Translations under genes and position numbers: made by a program
Shown: positions 8,891-16,918 of the stretch, in pieces
Position numbering within the stretch: position 1 is the stretch's first letter
How the letters are laid out: each line of letters begins with the position of its first letter
Assembly: GCF_040834005.1 (NCBI RefSeq)
Contig: NZ_CP162129.1
Location: 3,062,001 to 3,126,000, forward strand
Source: Paenibacillus sp. PL2-23
GTDB lineage: Bacteria; Bacillota; Bacilli; Paenibacillales; Paenibacillaceae
Reading direction: 5' to 3'
Length of the DNA stretch: 64,000 nt
The notes under the pieces: model-generated
The model's input: the letters and a program-made list of their open reading frames with translations, nothing else
Database searches by the model: none
Told to the model about the DNA's origin: nothing

Positions 8891-8938
8891 GCAAAGAAAG
8901 CGGCGCGCGCCGGGCTTTCGCCTGGCAACGCGTCGCTT
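8891..8938 (-). terminator. Terminator at the end of the purine operon
   Basis: On the minus strand a long imperfect stem of about 18 bp (arms beginning AAGCGACGCG and ending CGCGCCGCTT) closes on a GAAA tetraloop and is followed by TTCTTT. It starts 10 nt after the Rieske oxygenase stop. Confidence 0.7.
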
Positions 8939-8947
8939 CCGCGCACC

Positions 8948-9928
8948 TTATGCCGTTCCGAACGTGACGCCAGCCTCCTGCAGCATTCTGCGATACGCAA
9001 TGCTGAGCCGGTCACACTTGAGATGGAGCTCCGCCTGCAGATCGAGCGGCAGGAGCTCCGGCTTCTGGCTCTCCACAATGAGCCGGTCCTGCTCCAGCAG
9101 AACATCCTGGAATGCCACAAACCTCTCATCCGGCTCATCCAGCGCATAATTGCGTTCCATCAGCATAAACGCGACGCTGGAGGCTTCGTTCTTCGGCAGC
9201 ACAAGCAAATACAAATAAAAAATGTGCTCCGTTCCCGCGGTACCCTTGGACAGCGACACACTGACGGGATGGTATACCTCATAGGTGTATAAGGATACTA
9301 CGCCAATGCCTCTGCCGTCGGGATCCGGTTGGTACACCTCGATCACATCCGTGCGAAGCGTACCGTCCACCTCATGGACGCGATAATCGTTAATTTCCGA
9401 ATATTCGCTGTCGCCGAGCATACCCTCGTGCACATACATGAGATGGGAGACGTCAAGGAAATTTTCGATGACGCGCGGCGCCGCGGCCGCCAGCTCATAG
9501 GGTCCCATATAGACCTGGCGGAATGCCGGGTCCGGTCCACGGAGCCCGATTTCGGGCTCTTCCGTAAGAGGAGCTCCGACGCACACCCATATGATACCAT
9601 ATCTTTCCCGGCATGCGTAGGCGATAGCTCGGGCTTTGGTCGGAATAGCCGTGCCGGCCGGCAGCGACGGGATACGCGTGCAGGCTCCGCAGCCGCTATA
9701 GCTCCAGCCGTGGTACGCGCACACGATCTCATCCCCTCTTACTCTGCCAAGCGACAACGGCACACCGCGGTGGATGCACAAGTCCTTCAATGCGTGAACG
9801 CTTTGCGACGAACGGTAAAGCACCACCTTTAGCCCCAAAACCTCTGCTGCGACAGGAGAATCGGTCAAGTCTGCGGCTAGCAGGACGGGATGCCATAAAT
9901 CTTTGAGTACGGGATCTAGCGCTGTCAT
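8948..9928 (-). CDS. Rieske non-heme iron oxygenase, last gene of the purine operon
   Basis: 326 residues. An N-terminal Rieske [2Fe-2S] domain carries Cys51-x-His53 (CIHRG) and Cys70-x2-His73 (CAYHGWSY). The catalytic domain has the mononuclear iron motif ENFLDVSHLMYVHEG, with Asp159, His162 and His167, so both metal sites look intact. The layout matches single-component-type oxygenases related to PaO, vanillate demethylase and N-demethylases, which need a separate reductase; none is visible here. It is placed 30 nt after the BMP lipoprotein gene and before the operon terminator, so it is co-transcribed with purine genes. A purine-derived or N-methylated purine substrate is plausible but inferred; hydroxylation of some other ring compound cannot be excluded. 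Confidence 0.85.
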   Translation of the reverse strand: MTALDPVLKDLWHPVLLAADLTDSPVAAEVLGLKVVLYRSSQSVHALKDLCIHRGVPLSLGRVRGDEIVCAYHGWSYSGCGACTRIPSLPAGTAIPTKARAIAYACRERYGIIWVCVGAPLTEEPEIGLRGPDPAFRQVYMGPYELAAAAPRVIENFLDVSHLMYVHEGMLGDSEYSEINDYRVHEVDGTLRTDVIEVYQPDPDGRGIGVVSLYTYEVYHPVSVSLSKGTAGTEHIFYLYLLVLPKNEASSVAFMLMERNYALDEPDERFVAFQDVLLEQDRLIVESQKPELLPLDLQAELHLKCDRLSIAYRRMLQEAGVTFGTA

Positions 9929-9958
9929 GGTGAATGACCGTCCTTTCTGACTGTGGGA

Positions 9959-11107
9959 TTACTCTGGAATGGTGCCTTTAATGCCTTTGACAAAATAATT
10001 CATGACCAAAATGTCCTCCTGCGACAGCGACGCGCCTGCCGCCACCTTCTCCGCGCCGGCTTGATCGTAGATAGGGCCGGTGAACACGTCGAACGTCTCC
10101 GCGATGATTTCCGCTTCCTTCGCCTCTACAGCGGCTATGACCTCCGCCGGGACGTATTTGCCGAACGGCGCGATATCGACCATACCTTCCTTGAAGCCTC
10201 CATAATAGGAATGCGTCTCCCAGGTGCCGTCGATCACGCTTTGCACCACCTCGACATAATACGGCCCCCAATTGAGCACAGGGTTCGTGACATAGGTTTC
10301 GGGAGCGAAGCGGTTCATGTCGGAATCATTGCCCATTCCCCACACGCCGCGCTCCTGCGCAGCCTGTATGCCCGCCGGCGAATCCTGATAGTTCGCCAGC
10401 ACATCTACGCCCTGATCCAGCAGACTGATGGCCGCCTGTCTCTCGGTGGCGGGATCGAACCAAGTGTTGCTCCAGACGACCGATACCTCGATGTCAGGAT
10501 TGACGCTTTGCGCGGCAAGCGTAAACGCGTTGATGGTATAGATGACCTCCGGAATCGGGAATGCGCCAACGTAGCCGATCTTTCCGTTCTGGGTCAGCAT
10601 ACCCGCCGCAATACCTGCCAGGTAGCCCGGCTGATAGCCCTTGCCCTGATAGGTGGCGAGATTGGGAAGCGTCTTATAGCCCGTCGCGTGCATAAACTTC
10701 ACATCAGGATATTTCTGCGCGACATTAAACATAGGGTCCATGTAGCCAAAGCTGGTGCCAAAGATCAAGTCGTGGTCCTGCGCGAGCTCCTCGAATACCC
10801 GCTCCGCGTCCGGCCCTTCCGGCACGTTCTCAACGACCGTCGTCTTGATGCCGAATTTTTCCTCCACCATCTGCCTGCCCTTGTCGTGCTCGAACGTCCA
10901 GCCGCCGTCGCCCGGTACGCCGATATAGACAAACGCGACCTTCGGTGCCTCCTTGCCCGGATCGGCAGACGGCTCGGCTGACGCCGCATCCGATGGCGTT
11001 GTACTGGGCGAGGGCGAGGCTGACGGGCTTGCCGTCTTCGAGGCTTGGGAGCAGGCGCTCATTAACGCGATTACAAGAACAAACATTGTCACAATCATCT
11101 TCTTCAT
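9959..11107 (-). CDS. nupN: BMP-family nucleoside/purine ABC importer substrate-binding lipoprotein
   Basis: 382 residues. The signal peptide ends in a lipobox ALMSACS with Cys19, followed by a low-complexity Ser/Pro/Thr linker (about 20-50). The mature domain starts KVAFVYIGVPGDGGWTFEHD, the typical BMP/PnrA/Med opening; FGTSFGYMDP and GYVGAFPIPEVIYTINAF are further family segments. The start ATG at 11105-11107 has GAGGAGGAG upstream; longer in-frame starts lack a better site. It should deliver purine nucleosides or bases to the NupOPQ-type transporter encoded upstream in the same operon. Its separation from those genes by the xanthine dehydrogenase genes is unusual. The exact ligand is unknown. 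Confidence 0.88.
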   Translation of the reverse strand: MKKMIVTMFVLVIALMSACSQASKTASPSASPSPSTTPSDAASAEPSADPGKEAPKVAFVYIGVPGDGGWTFEHDKGRQMVEEKFGIKTTVVENVPEGPDAERVFEELAQDHDLIFGTSFGYMDPMFNVAQKYPDVKFMHATGYKTLPNLATYQGKGYQPGYLAGIAAGMLTQNGKIGYVGAFPIPEVIYTINAFTLAAQSVNPDIEVSVVWSNTWFDPATERQAAISLLDQGVDVLANYQDSPAGIQAAQERGVWGMGNDSDMNRFAPETYVTNPVLNWGPYYVEVVQSVIDGTWETHSYYGGFKEGMVDIAPFGKYVPAEVIAAVEAKEAEIIAETFDVFTGPIYDQAGAEKVAAGASLSQEDILVMNYFVKGIKGTIPE

Positions 11108-11127
11108 ATGGTTTCTCCTCCTCATGT

Positions 11128-11598
11128 TTACTTCCAAGCGCTTCTGCCGCATTTCTGAACCGCCCGGAGTATGCCTCCGTATCCGGTGCAGCGGCAAATA
11201 TTGCCCGATAGTCCTTCCTTAATCTGATCCGTTGTCGGATTTGGCGTTTCGTCAAGCAGCGCCTTCACCGACATGATCATGCCCGGCGTGCAATAGCCGC
11301 ATTGGAACCCTCCTTCCTCCAGAAACGCCTCCTGAACCTCATGAAGCTCTTCTGTCGCCAGCCCCTCGATTGTCGTGATCGTCCTGCCGCTGCACTGATA
11401 AGCCATAACGAGACAGGCGTTAACGGGCTTCCCGTCCATATGGACGATACACGCGCCGCAGCGGCCCAGCTCGCAGCTCACCTTCGTGCCGGTCAGTCCC
11501 AGTCCATCCCGAAGCATGGGCAGCAGCCTCTCGGAAGGCCGCACGCTCAGCTCCGTCTCCTGGCCGTTCACGACAGCTCTCCAGATGTAAGCATTCAT
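11128..11598 (-). CDS. pucE: Xanthine dehydrogenase [2Fe-2S] subunit
   Basis: 156 residues, the small iron-sulfur subunit of the molybdenum hydroxylase family. Two cluster motifs are complete: the plant-type ferredoxin site with Cys42, 47, 50 and 62 (SCELGRCGACIV ... NACLV), and the second site with Cys100, 103, 135 and 137 (CGYCTPGMIMS ... CRCTGYGGI). It passes electrons from the Mo centre to FAD. The ATG overlaps the molybdenum-subunit stop as ATGA, so translation is coupled. A longer in-frame start at 11688 lies inside the upstream gene and is unlikely. Confidence 0.92.
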   Translation of the reverse strand: MNAYIWRAVVNGQETELSVRPSERLLPMLRDGLGLTGTKVSCELGRCGACIVHMDGKPVNACLVMAYQCSGRTITTIEGLATEELHEVQEAFLEEGGFQCGYCTPGMIMSVKALLDETPNPTTDQIKEGLSGNICRCTGYGGILRAVQKCGRSAWK

Positions 11599-13901
11599 GT
11601 TGCGCCAGCTCCTTCCTTCTTGCCCAGCATACGAGCCGGGAACGATTTCATCAGCTCCTCCCGCGGGATCGGGAGCCGGGTCACCCATTTGCCCACCGCT
11701 TGATGCACCGCCATCGTGATGGCCGGGGCAAGGGCAACAGAGCCCACCTCCCCAATGCCTCTCGGCCCATAGGGGTCGCCTTCGGGCAACTCCTCAATCG
11801 CGTGGAGCGTGAAGTCCTCTGTCATATCCCGAATCGTCGGCACCAGATAGGTGTCCAGATTGTCCGTCTTGTACCGTCCCTCCGCCATCAGCGCATCCTC
11901 GCTAAGAGCGAAGCCCTGCGCCATGACGCTCGCCCCCTCAATCTGCCCGATATAGCCCATGGGATTGACAGCGGGCCCCGCCGCCACCGCGTGATGCTTG
12001 GCGAGCAGCCGGACTGCGCCTGTCAATGTGTTCACCTCGGCCTCGACGGCGACTGCCGCGCAGGTGTACAAATAATGGCCGCCTATAATGGGGTCCGGCG
12101 TCACAGGAAACTCAAATGTTGTTTCGACAGAAAGCTCGCCCTCCAGCTTGCTGGCCAGCTCGATGTAGGAGACAGCCAGTGATGGAGGCGAAGCCTCGCT
12201 ATCCGGAACGAGCCAGATGCCGCCAGGTCCTGTAAAGAGCCGATCTGCCGGTATGCCGGTCCCATCCGCAGCAGCCTTCAGCATGAACTCGGTCAGCTGA
12301 GGATGCAGGCTGGACAAAGCGATATGCGCGATTGTCGTCGATCGAGACGCCGTGCTGGAGCCGGTATGCGGCACTCTGTCCGTATCGCCGATGACGATGC
12401 TCAGATCCTCTGCCGCGCAGCGGAATCTCTCCATCAGCATCAGCTCCAGCGTCGCGGTTACGCCCTGGCCGAATTCCTCGAAGCTGAAGGCCGCCTCCAG
12501 CTTCCCCTCCTTCGTCAGCGACAAACGGCCGCCTCCCGGATCCGGAATGCCGTAGCCCAGCCCCGAGCCGTGCATAGCGAGCGCCGCGCCGACTCCCCGC
12601 TTCACCCATGGCTCAGCCGGCTCGCTCTCGCCGCCATGCCGTCTCCTCCAGACGTCCGAATCCGCAATAGACTGCCATACCTTCGACAGCCCATGGGAAG
12701 GGAGAATACGCTGGCCCAGCGGACCGGGATCATCCGGCTCCCGCAGGTTCAGCCGCCTGAAGGTCCACGGATCGACGCCTGCCAGCTCAGCCAGCCGATT
12801 CATCTGGCTTTCGACAGCGAAGATGGCTTGATTGCCGCCGAACCCTCTAAATTCTCCGGACACGCCATTGTTCGTGAAGACGGATACTCCCTCGACAACG
12901 ATGTGCGGAATCCGATAGGGTCCCATGGCATGCTCTGTCGCGAAGTTCAGCACAGGCGCGCCAAGCGTGGAATAAGCGCCGGTATCCGCTACAATGCGTA
13001 CTTGATGAGCGATAAGGCGCCCTTCCCCGTCGATGCCCGTCTTCATCTCAAGCTTCATCGGGTGGCGCTTCAGTCCCGCCCTGACGGATTCCCTTCGGCT
13101 ATTGTGAAGCTTGACGGGAGCGCCGGCTATTCGCGCCAGCAGCGCGCCGTACGGCTGCACATTCAGCTCATCCTTCCCTCCGAAGGAGCCGCCGATGGGA
13201 CTGGACACCACGCGAATCATCTCCTCCGGCAGCGCCAATATTCGCGACAGCTGCATACGGTCCTTATAGCCGTGCTGTGTTGGTGCATATACCGTCAGCC
13301 GTCCGTCCGCCTCCGGCACGAACAAGCCCCCCTCGGTCTCCATGTAGGCGTGCATCTGACGCGGCGTATGATACACTGCCTCCACCACATGGGCGCAGCC
13401 GGCGAACGCCTCCTCCGGCATCCCTCGCCGGTAGCTTGTGCGATGCAGGACATTGCCGCCCGGGTGGAGCTTCGGCGACTCCGGCTGCAGTGCCGCCTCG
13501 GGATCGTCCACGACCGGTATTGGCTCGTAGACAACCTCAATGAGCGACAACGCAAATTCCGCTTCCTCCTTCGTATCCGCCGCCACAGCCGCCACGGCAT
13601 CGCCCACATATCGGACGCGGTCCTCGCATAACACCGGCTGATCGGGATTGACGATGCCGAAGCGATTAAGTCCCGGCACGTCGCGATGCGTAATGACGGC
13701 TCGGACGCCTGGCGCTCGCTCGGCCTTCTCCGTCCGAATATCCAGAATCCAGGCATGCGGCATGGCGCTTCGAAGCACCTTGCCGTGCAGCATCCCAGGC
13801 AGCGACATATCCGTCAAGTAACGCAGCGCGCCCGTGACCTTGTCTGGGCCGTCCGGCCTTCTGCGCCATTTATGCGTTGTTCTTGCGCCTCGTGTCAGCA
13901 T
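11595..13901 (-). CDS. pucD: Xanthine dehydrogenase molybdopterin-binding subunit
   Basis: 768 residues, close to the usual size of a separate molybdenum subunit. It oxidises hypoxanthine and xanthine towards urate. The N-terminal 'a/b hammerhead' domain opens with RPDGPDKVTGALRYLTDM. Moco-binding segments are GGSFGGKDELNVQPYGALLA, SGEFRGFGGNQAIFAVE and TGSSTASRSTTIAHIA. The near-C-terminal GPRGIGEVGSVALAPAI supplies the catalytic glutamate. Good GAGGAGGG ribosome binding site before the ATG. It lies in the order FAD subunit, Mo subunit, FeS subunit. Family members also include CO and aldehyde dehydrogenases; the purine neighbours favour xanthine. Confidence 0.92.
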   Translation of the reverse strand: MLTRGARTTHKWRRRPDGPDKVTGALRYLTDMSLPGMLHGKVLRSAMPHAWILDIRTEKAERAPGVRAVITHRDVPGLNRFGIVNPDQPVLCEDRVRYVGDAVAAVAADTKEEAEFALSLIEVVYEPIPVVDDPEAALQPESPKLHPGGNVLHRTSYRRGMPEEAFAGCAHVVEAVYHTPRQMHAYMETEGGLFVPEADGRLTVYAPTQHGYKDRMQLSRILALPEEMIRVVSSPIGGSFGGKDELNVQPYGALLARIAGAPVKLHNSRRESVRAGLKRHPMKLEMKTGIDGEGRLIAHQVRIVADTGAYSTLGAPVLNFATEHAMGPYRIPHIVVEGVSVFTNNGVSGEFRGFGGNQAIFAVESQMNRLAELAGVDPWTFRRLNLREPDDPGPLGQRILPSHGLSKVWQSIADSDVWRRRHGGESEPAEPWVKRGVGAALAMHGSGLGYGIPDPGGGRLSLTKEGKLEAAFSFEEFGQGVTATLELMLMERFRCAAEDLSIVIGDTDRVPHTGSSTASRSTTIAHIALSSLHPQLTEFMLKAAADGTGIPADRLFTGPGGIWLVPDSEASPPSLAVSYIELASKLEGELSVETTFEFPVTPDPIIGGHYLYTCAAVAVEAEVNTLTGAVRLLAKHHAVAAGPAVNPMGYIGQIEGASVMAQGFALSEDALMAEGRYKTDNLDTYLVPTIRDMTEDFTLHAIEELPEGDPYGPRGIGEVGSVALAPAITMAVHQAVGKWVTRLPIPREELMKSFPARMLGKKEGAGAT

Positions 13902-13929
13902 GGCCGTCCCTCCTCGCGCCCTCCAGGCT

Positions 13930-14838
13930 TTAAGATTTCAATCGTTTCCATAGCTGCGAAGTAATCAAATTGGCGGAAGCCTCCTTGCGATAGCCTGAGC
14001 CCGCGAACACATCCTCTGCCGCCTTGTATTGATGTCGAATCGTCTCGTGAATAGCCGCCAGCAGCCCCTCGCTTAGACGGGCGCCGCCAAGCTCCCGCTC
14101 CGCCTCCGTCAGCCGCTCCGGCAGCGCGGTTCCTCCGCCCGCAGACAGGCGAATGTCCTGCACGACGCCATCCTCCGATAATCTGCCTTGACCTGCGACA
14201 GTGACGAGCGAAGGCGTAAACGCCTCTCGTCGTCCCACCTTCTCATAGAACGAGAACGGCTCCTCGGCCACAGCGCTCGGAGGGGAGCCAGAGCCATTGT
14301 TCCCAGCCGGAAGGAGGACCCTCCCGATCAGATCGTCGGAATCGCGCGCTCCGTTCCTGCCCTGTATCCAATCCACAATGGACTCCGTCCTCCATGCCTT
14401 CTCCCTGAACAGCAGCAAGGAAGCGTTCATAGCCATAAGAGCGGGAACCGCGTCCCCTGTCAGGCTGGAGATGTTGCCTCCAATTGTAGCCAGATGACGA
14501 ATGGACGGCGCCGCAATTTCCCCAATTGCCTTCAAGAGCAGCTCTCCATGCCTCATGATCAGAGGATGAGCCCGGCATTCGTTCAGCTTGACGGAGGCGC
14601 CAATGCTGACATGCGATCCCGTCATCAGGATGCCCGTCAGCTCGCTTACCTTCTCCAGACTGATCATATGCCGCGGCATCGGCTTCACGCCGTTCTCCCA
14701 TTGGGTACGCAGGAGCGTGCCTCCCGATACGTACCCGGCACCTGCGCCCAGGCTTCGCTTCAGCCTCCATGCCTCCTCTGCCGTTGTGGGCTCCAACACC
14801 TCGGGCCCCTCAGGCACACCTGCCATCTCAATCGCCAT
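13930..14838 (-). CDS. pucC: Xanthine dehydrogenase FAD-binding subunit
   Basis: 302 residues. The CoxM/PucC-type FAD domain opens with PTTAEEAWRLKRSLGAGAGYVSGGTLL. The canonical 'ATIGGN' FAD loop is present as HLATIGGNISSLTGDAVPAL, followed by the C-terminal domain with YEKVGRREAFTPSLVTVAG. The family takes electrons from the FeS subunit to reduce NAD or another acceptor. GGGAGGG precedes the ATG. It lies 24 nt after the permease gene start, between transporter and dehydrogenase genes. The first flavin loop reads VSGGTLLRTQ rather than the common 'AGGTDLL', a modest deviation. Confidence 0.9.
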   Translation of the reverse strand: MAIEMAGVPEGPEVLEPTTAEEAWRLKRSLGAGAGYVSGGTLLRTQWENGVKPMPRHMISLEKVSELTGILMTGSHVSIGASVKLNECRAHPLIMRHGELLLKAIGEIAAPSIRHLATIGGNISSLTGDAVPALMAMNASLLLFREKAWRTESIVDWIQGRNGARDSDDLIGRVLLPAGNNGSGSPPSAVAEEPFSFYEKVGRREAFTPSLVTVAGQGRLSEDGVVQDIRLSAGGGTALPERLTEAERELGGARLSEGLLAAIHETIRHQYKAAEDVFAGSGYRKEASANLITSQLWKRLKS

Positions 14839-14862
14839 ATCGTTATCCCTCCCGTTATGACC

Positions 14863-15792
14863 TTAGAATCGCTGCTCCCTGACATAAGGCGCTCCCAATG
14901 CCTTCGGTTCAATAGATGGCTTGTTGCGGCCTCGCCAGCCGACTAGAATAAGCACCAGAATGGTAACAAGGTACGGCAGCATCTTCAAAAAATATGACGG
15001 AACGCCGATATCCATCAGCTGCATCCGGAAGCCCAGCGCGTCTAGTCCGCCGAACAGATAAGCGCCGCCAAGCGCGTACAGCGGATTCCAGCCTGCCAGA
15101 ATGACCAGAGCGATCGCGATCCAGCCCCTTCCCGACGTCATGCCTTCCATCCAGTTGGGCGAATACACCATGATGAGATAAGCGCCGGCGAGACCCATCA
15201 GCATAGAGCCGGCCATGACGTGCCCATAACGAAGCTTGGCGACGGATAATCCCATTGCGTCCGAGGTGGCGGGATTATCGCCAACTGCCCTTAGATGCAG
15301 CCCCCAGGATGTTTTGTTCATATAGACGTACAGAACGACAACAAGTAGAAAGCTGAACCAGACCAATATATCGAGATTGGATAGAATAGGGCCAAGGAAT
15401 GGAACGGGCTCCAGCCACGACAGCTGCAGCTTGGGCACAGAAACTGCAAGCGCTTGGCCCGCGACCGGCTTGCCCAGATAAGCCGACAGCCCTGTGCCGA
15501 ACAATGTCAGCGCAAGCCCGCATACAATTTGATTGGCCTTCAGCGTGACGCAGAGGAAGGCGTGCAGCAAGCCTGCCGCTCCCGCCGCGGCAACGGCCGC
15601 CCCAATCGACAGCGCCAGGCTGTCTGTCTGGACGAAGGTGAGGCAGGAGACCACCGCTCCAATCAGCATCGTCCCTTCCGCACCTAGGAAGATAACCCCC
15701 GAGCGCTCGCTTAATATACCTCCCAGCACAGCGAACAGCAGCGGGGTGCCGGAAGAGATCGCGGCAATGATGAGATTAACGTAGAAATCCAT
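14863..15792 (-). CDS. nupQ: Nucleoside-type ABC importer permease (NupQ-like)
   Basis: 309 residues, a BPD_transp_2 permease with about eight to ten hydrophobic helices. GVIFLGAEGTMLIGAVVS near the N-terminus and VCGLALTLFGTGLSAYLGKP are typical of the second permease in BMP-dependent importers (YufQ type). The loop GLHLRAVGDNPATSDAMGLS is the predicted coupling segment. AAGGAG precedes the start. It pairs with the adjacent larger permease and the double ATPase. Confidence 0.9.
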   Translation of the reverse strand: MDFYVNLIIAAISSGTPLLFAVLGGILSERSGVIFLGAEGTMLIGAVVSCLTFVQTDSLALSIGAAVAAAGAAGLLHAFLCVTLKANQIVCGLALTLFGTGLSAYLGKPVAGQALAVSVPKLQLSWLEPVPFLGPILSNLDILVWFSFLLVVVLYVYMNKTSWGLHLRAVGDNPATSDAMGLSVAKLRYGHVMAGSMLMGLAGAYLIMVYSPNWMEGMTSGRGWIAIALVILAGWNPLYALGGAYLFGGLDALGFRMQLMDIGVPSYFLKMLPYLVTILVLILVGWRGRNKPSIEPKALGAPYVREQRF

Positions 15793-15796
15793 AGCA

Positions 15797-16918
15797 CTAG
15801 CTCCTTCTGACCAGCTTGTATTTGCCCAGCATCTCCCCGCCGATCAGACAGAGAAGGATAGCACCCTGCAGCATCAACGACATGGAAGACGGCAAGCCGA
15901 TAGTCTGCACGCTGTAGCCGCCAACAATCAGACCTCCTACGAATACCGACGTGACAAGCATGCCCCATGGATTCAGCTTGGCCAGCCAGGCGACAATGAT
16001 GGCGGTATAGCCGTAGCCCGGCGAAATGCCGTACATAAGCCGATGAGAAACGCCGGATACCTCGCTCATGCCAGCCAGACCCGCCAGGCCGCCGCTGACA
16101 AGCATGACGAGCAGAATATGCCGATTAACCGAGATGCCCGCGTATTTCGCCGCCAATGGATTGGCTCCCAGCAGCTTCATCTCATAGCCCCATCTCGTCT
16201 TGCTGTAGAAGACGGAGAATATTGCAGCAGCAATCAAGGCGAACAACAGGCCGTAATGCAGCCGCGTGCCCCCAAACGTCATCAGCTGCTGCTCCGGCGT
16301 AAACAGCGGGGTGCCGGGGAAGTTGAAGCCGGCAGGGTCGCGCCACGGCCCGAATACCAAATAATCCAGCAGCAGAAGCGCCACGTAGTTCAACATAAGA
16401 GACGTGATGAGCTCGTTCACACCGAACCGCGTTCTGGGATAAGCGGTGAACAACCCCCATACCGCGCCAGCGGCAATGCCCGCCGCTACCATTACGGGTA
16501 TGTACAAGGCCCCTGGCAGATTAGGCCAATAGATGGTAACCGCCGTTGCCGCGATCGCTCCGACGACAAGCTGGCCTTCCGCCCCGATGTTCCAGACGGA
16601 GATTCTGTATGCGGCAGCGACACCCAAGCCGCAGAGCAGCAGCGGAATGGCCTTCACCAGCGTCTCACTGATGCCGAAGGAGGAGCCGAACGCGCCCCGC
16701 GCCATCTTGGCGTATACCTCCAGCGGGTTCATGCCGCTTGCTCCAAGGAACAGCGCGCACAGCAGCAGCGCTGCCGCTACCGAAGCAAGGGGCATCCACC
16801 ATGCGCCCTTCTTGCCGGGATCATATTGCATCGTATAAGGCAGCCGCATTCCCGTCCTCGCTCGGCCGGCGGCTGGCGGTTCGCCTTGCATGGTGTCTGC
16901 CATAGTGTTCCGGCTCAT
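15797..16918 (-). CDS. nupP: Nucleoside-type ABC importer permease (NupP-like)
   Basis: 373 residues, the larger permease of the pair. A polar N-terminal tail of about 40 residues precedes the first helix. SETLVKAIPLLLCGLGVAAA and VWNIGAEGQLVVGAIAAT match the YufP-type family, and MKLLGANPLAAKYAGISV is the coupling loop. The start overlaps the ATPase stop by 4 nt, and the next permease starts 5 nt after its stop, so all three are tightly coupled. Confidence 0.9.
   Translation of the reverse strand: MSRNTMADTMQGEPPAAGRARTGMRLPYTMQYDPGKKGAWWMPLASVAAALLLCALFLGASGMNPLEVYAKMARGAFGSSFGISETLVKAIPLLLCGLGVAAAYRISVWNIGAEGQLVVGAIAATAVTIYWPNLPGALYIPVMVAAGIAAGAVWGLFTAYPRTRFGVNELITSLMLNYVALLLLDYLVFGPWRDPAGFNFPGTPLFTPEQQLMTFGGTRLHYGLLFALIAAAIFSVFYSKTRWGYEMKLLGANPLAAKYAGISVNRHILLVMLVSGGLAGLAGMSEVSGVSHRLMYGISPGYGYTAIIVAWLAKLNPWGMLVTSVFVGGLIVGGYSVQTIGLPSSMSLMLQGAILLCLIGGEMLGKYKLVRRS

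Noticed and set aside
12303..13631. A 442-codon plus-strand frame opposite the xanthine dehydrogenase molybdenum subunit, and similar long frames opposite copA, BMP, XdhC-like and LplA-like genes (5808-6833, 9953-10981, 19072-20175, 49316-50665)
   Set aside because: Antisense frames kept open by high GC; peptides are Arg/His/Gln-rich without motifs, while the opposite strand encodes clear conserved proteins.
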